A DNA stretch of 6,411 nt from an uncultured Bacteroidales bacterium (GTDB lineage Bacteria > Bacteroidota > Bacteroidia > Bacteroidales > F082): contig CALGBV010000269.1 in NCBI GenBank assembly GCA_937884015.1, positions 1 to 6,411 of the forward strand, given 5' to 3'. Shown here piece after piece: positions 6,328 through 6,411 of the stretch. A model generated the notes under the pieces. That model saw nothing but the letters and a program-made list of their open reading frames with translations, was not told the origin of the DNA and did no database searches. The stretch's first letter is position 1. Each line of letters starts with the position of its first letter. Made by a program: the position numbers and the translations under genes.

Positions 6328-6411
6328 ACTCCTCAATACTAGGGTCATTGTTGGAACTGGTATTTTAACGGCTGTCGAAGTCGTTTTATATATAATCGGA
6401 GCAAATATCGC
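6317..6411 (+). CDS. 5' end of a membrane protein, possibly an ECF transporter S component (partial)
   Basis: Only 31 residues are visible before the window ends. The ATG at 6317 lies inside the 3' end of the kinase gene (overlap 6317-6327), which suggests translational coupling. The N-terminus has basic residues (KNK, then R9) followed by a hydrophobic stretch (VIVGTGILTAVEVVLYIIGANI), with the inside-basic start of a first membrane helix. The LTAVEVVLYIIGANI pattern is typical of substrate-binding S components of energy-coupling factor vitamin transporters (recalled pattern, not searched). Other small multi-pass proteins are possible. The only Shine-Dalgarno candidate is a weak AAGAG at 6301-6305. 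Confidence 0.6.
   Translation, partial: MKNKLLNTRVIVGTGILTAVEVVLYIIGANI

Noticed and set aside
1..6411. CRISPR array, rRNA, tRNA or riboswitch
   Set aside because: The window is almost fully coding. The only repeats are protein-level modules of about 77 and 195 residues, and no structured RNA pattern was seen.

Overview
The window splits at about position 4450-4570 into two parts that look as if they come from different genetic backgrounds. The left part (1 to about 4450) has balanced base composition: lines 3001-3060 count to 35 G+C of 60. Its genes start behind A/T-rich leaders with no Shine-Dalgarno motif, and it encodes a NarL-type response regulator and a very large exported protein made of repeats. 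This style, with Listeria-Bacteroides type repeats and a C-terminal OB-like region, points to a Bacteroidales (Prevotella/Bacteroides-like) gut bacterium. The right part (about 4560 to 6411) is A/T-rich: lines 5221-5280 count to 15 G+C of 60. It prefers AGA and TTA codons, its first gene has a textbook AAGGAG ribosome binding site, and it looks like low-GC Firmicutes/Mollicutes-related DNA.

Layout. Positions 49-693 encode an orphan LuxR/NarL response regulator. After 30 bases, 724-4545 encodes a 1273-residue exported protein: signal peptide, two copies of a roughly 195-residue beta-rich module (A1, A2), one InlB-like B repeat (B1), a third A module (A3), five more B repeats (B2-B6), and an OB-like C-terminal region that stops abruptly in an atypical tail. 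After 27 bases, 4573-6327 encodes a 584-residue protein that joins a KilA-N domain, the second half of a STAS domain and an aminoglycoside-phosphotransferase-fold kinase. From 6317, overlapping that gene by 11 bases, a membrane protein begins and runs off the window end. All genes are on the + strand and no non-coding stretch exceeds 50 bases.

How the genes may work together. The response regulator is close enough to the surface protein gene to be its co-transcribed regulator (inference). The kinase and the membrane protein look translationally coupled and could form a transport-and-phosphorylate pair if the membrane protein is an ECF-type S component (inference from 31 residues). The KilA-N to STAS-kinase fusion is the most unusual item. 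The change of style near 4450-4570 means that the two halves are either joined by horizontal transfer or artificially by assembly, and the sequence alone cannot decide which.
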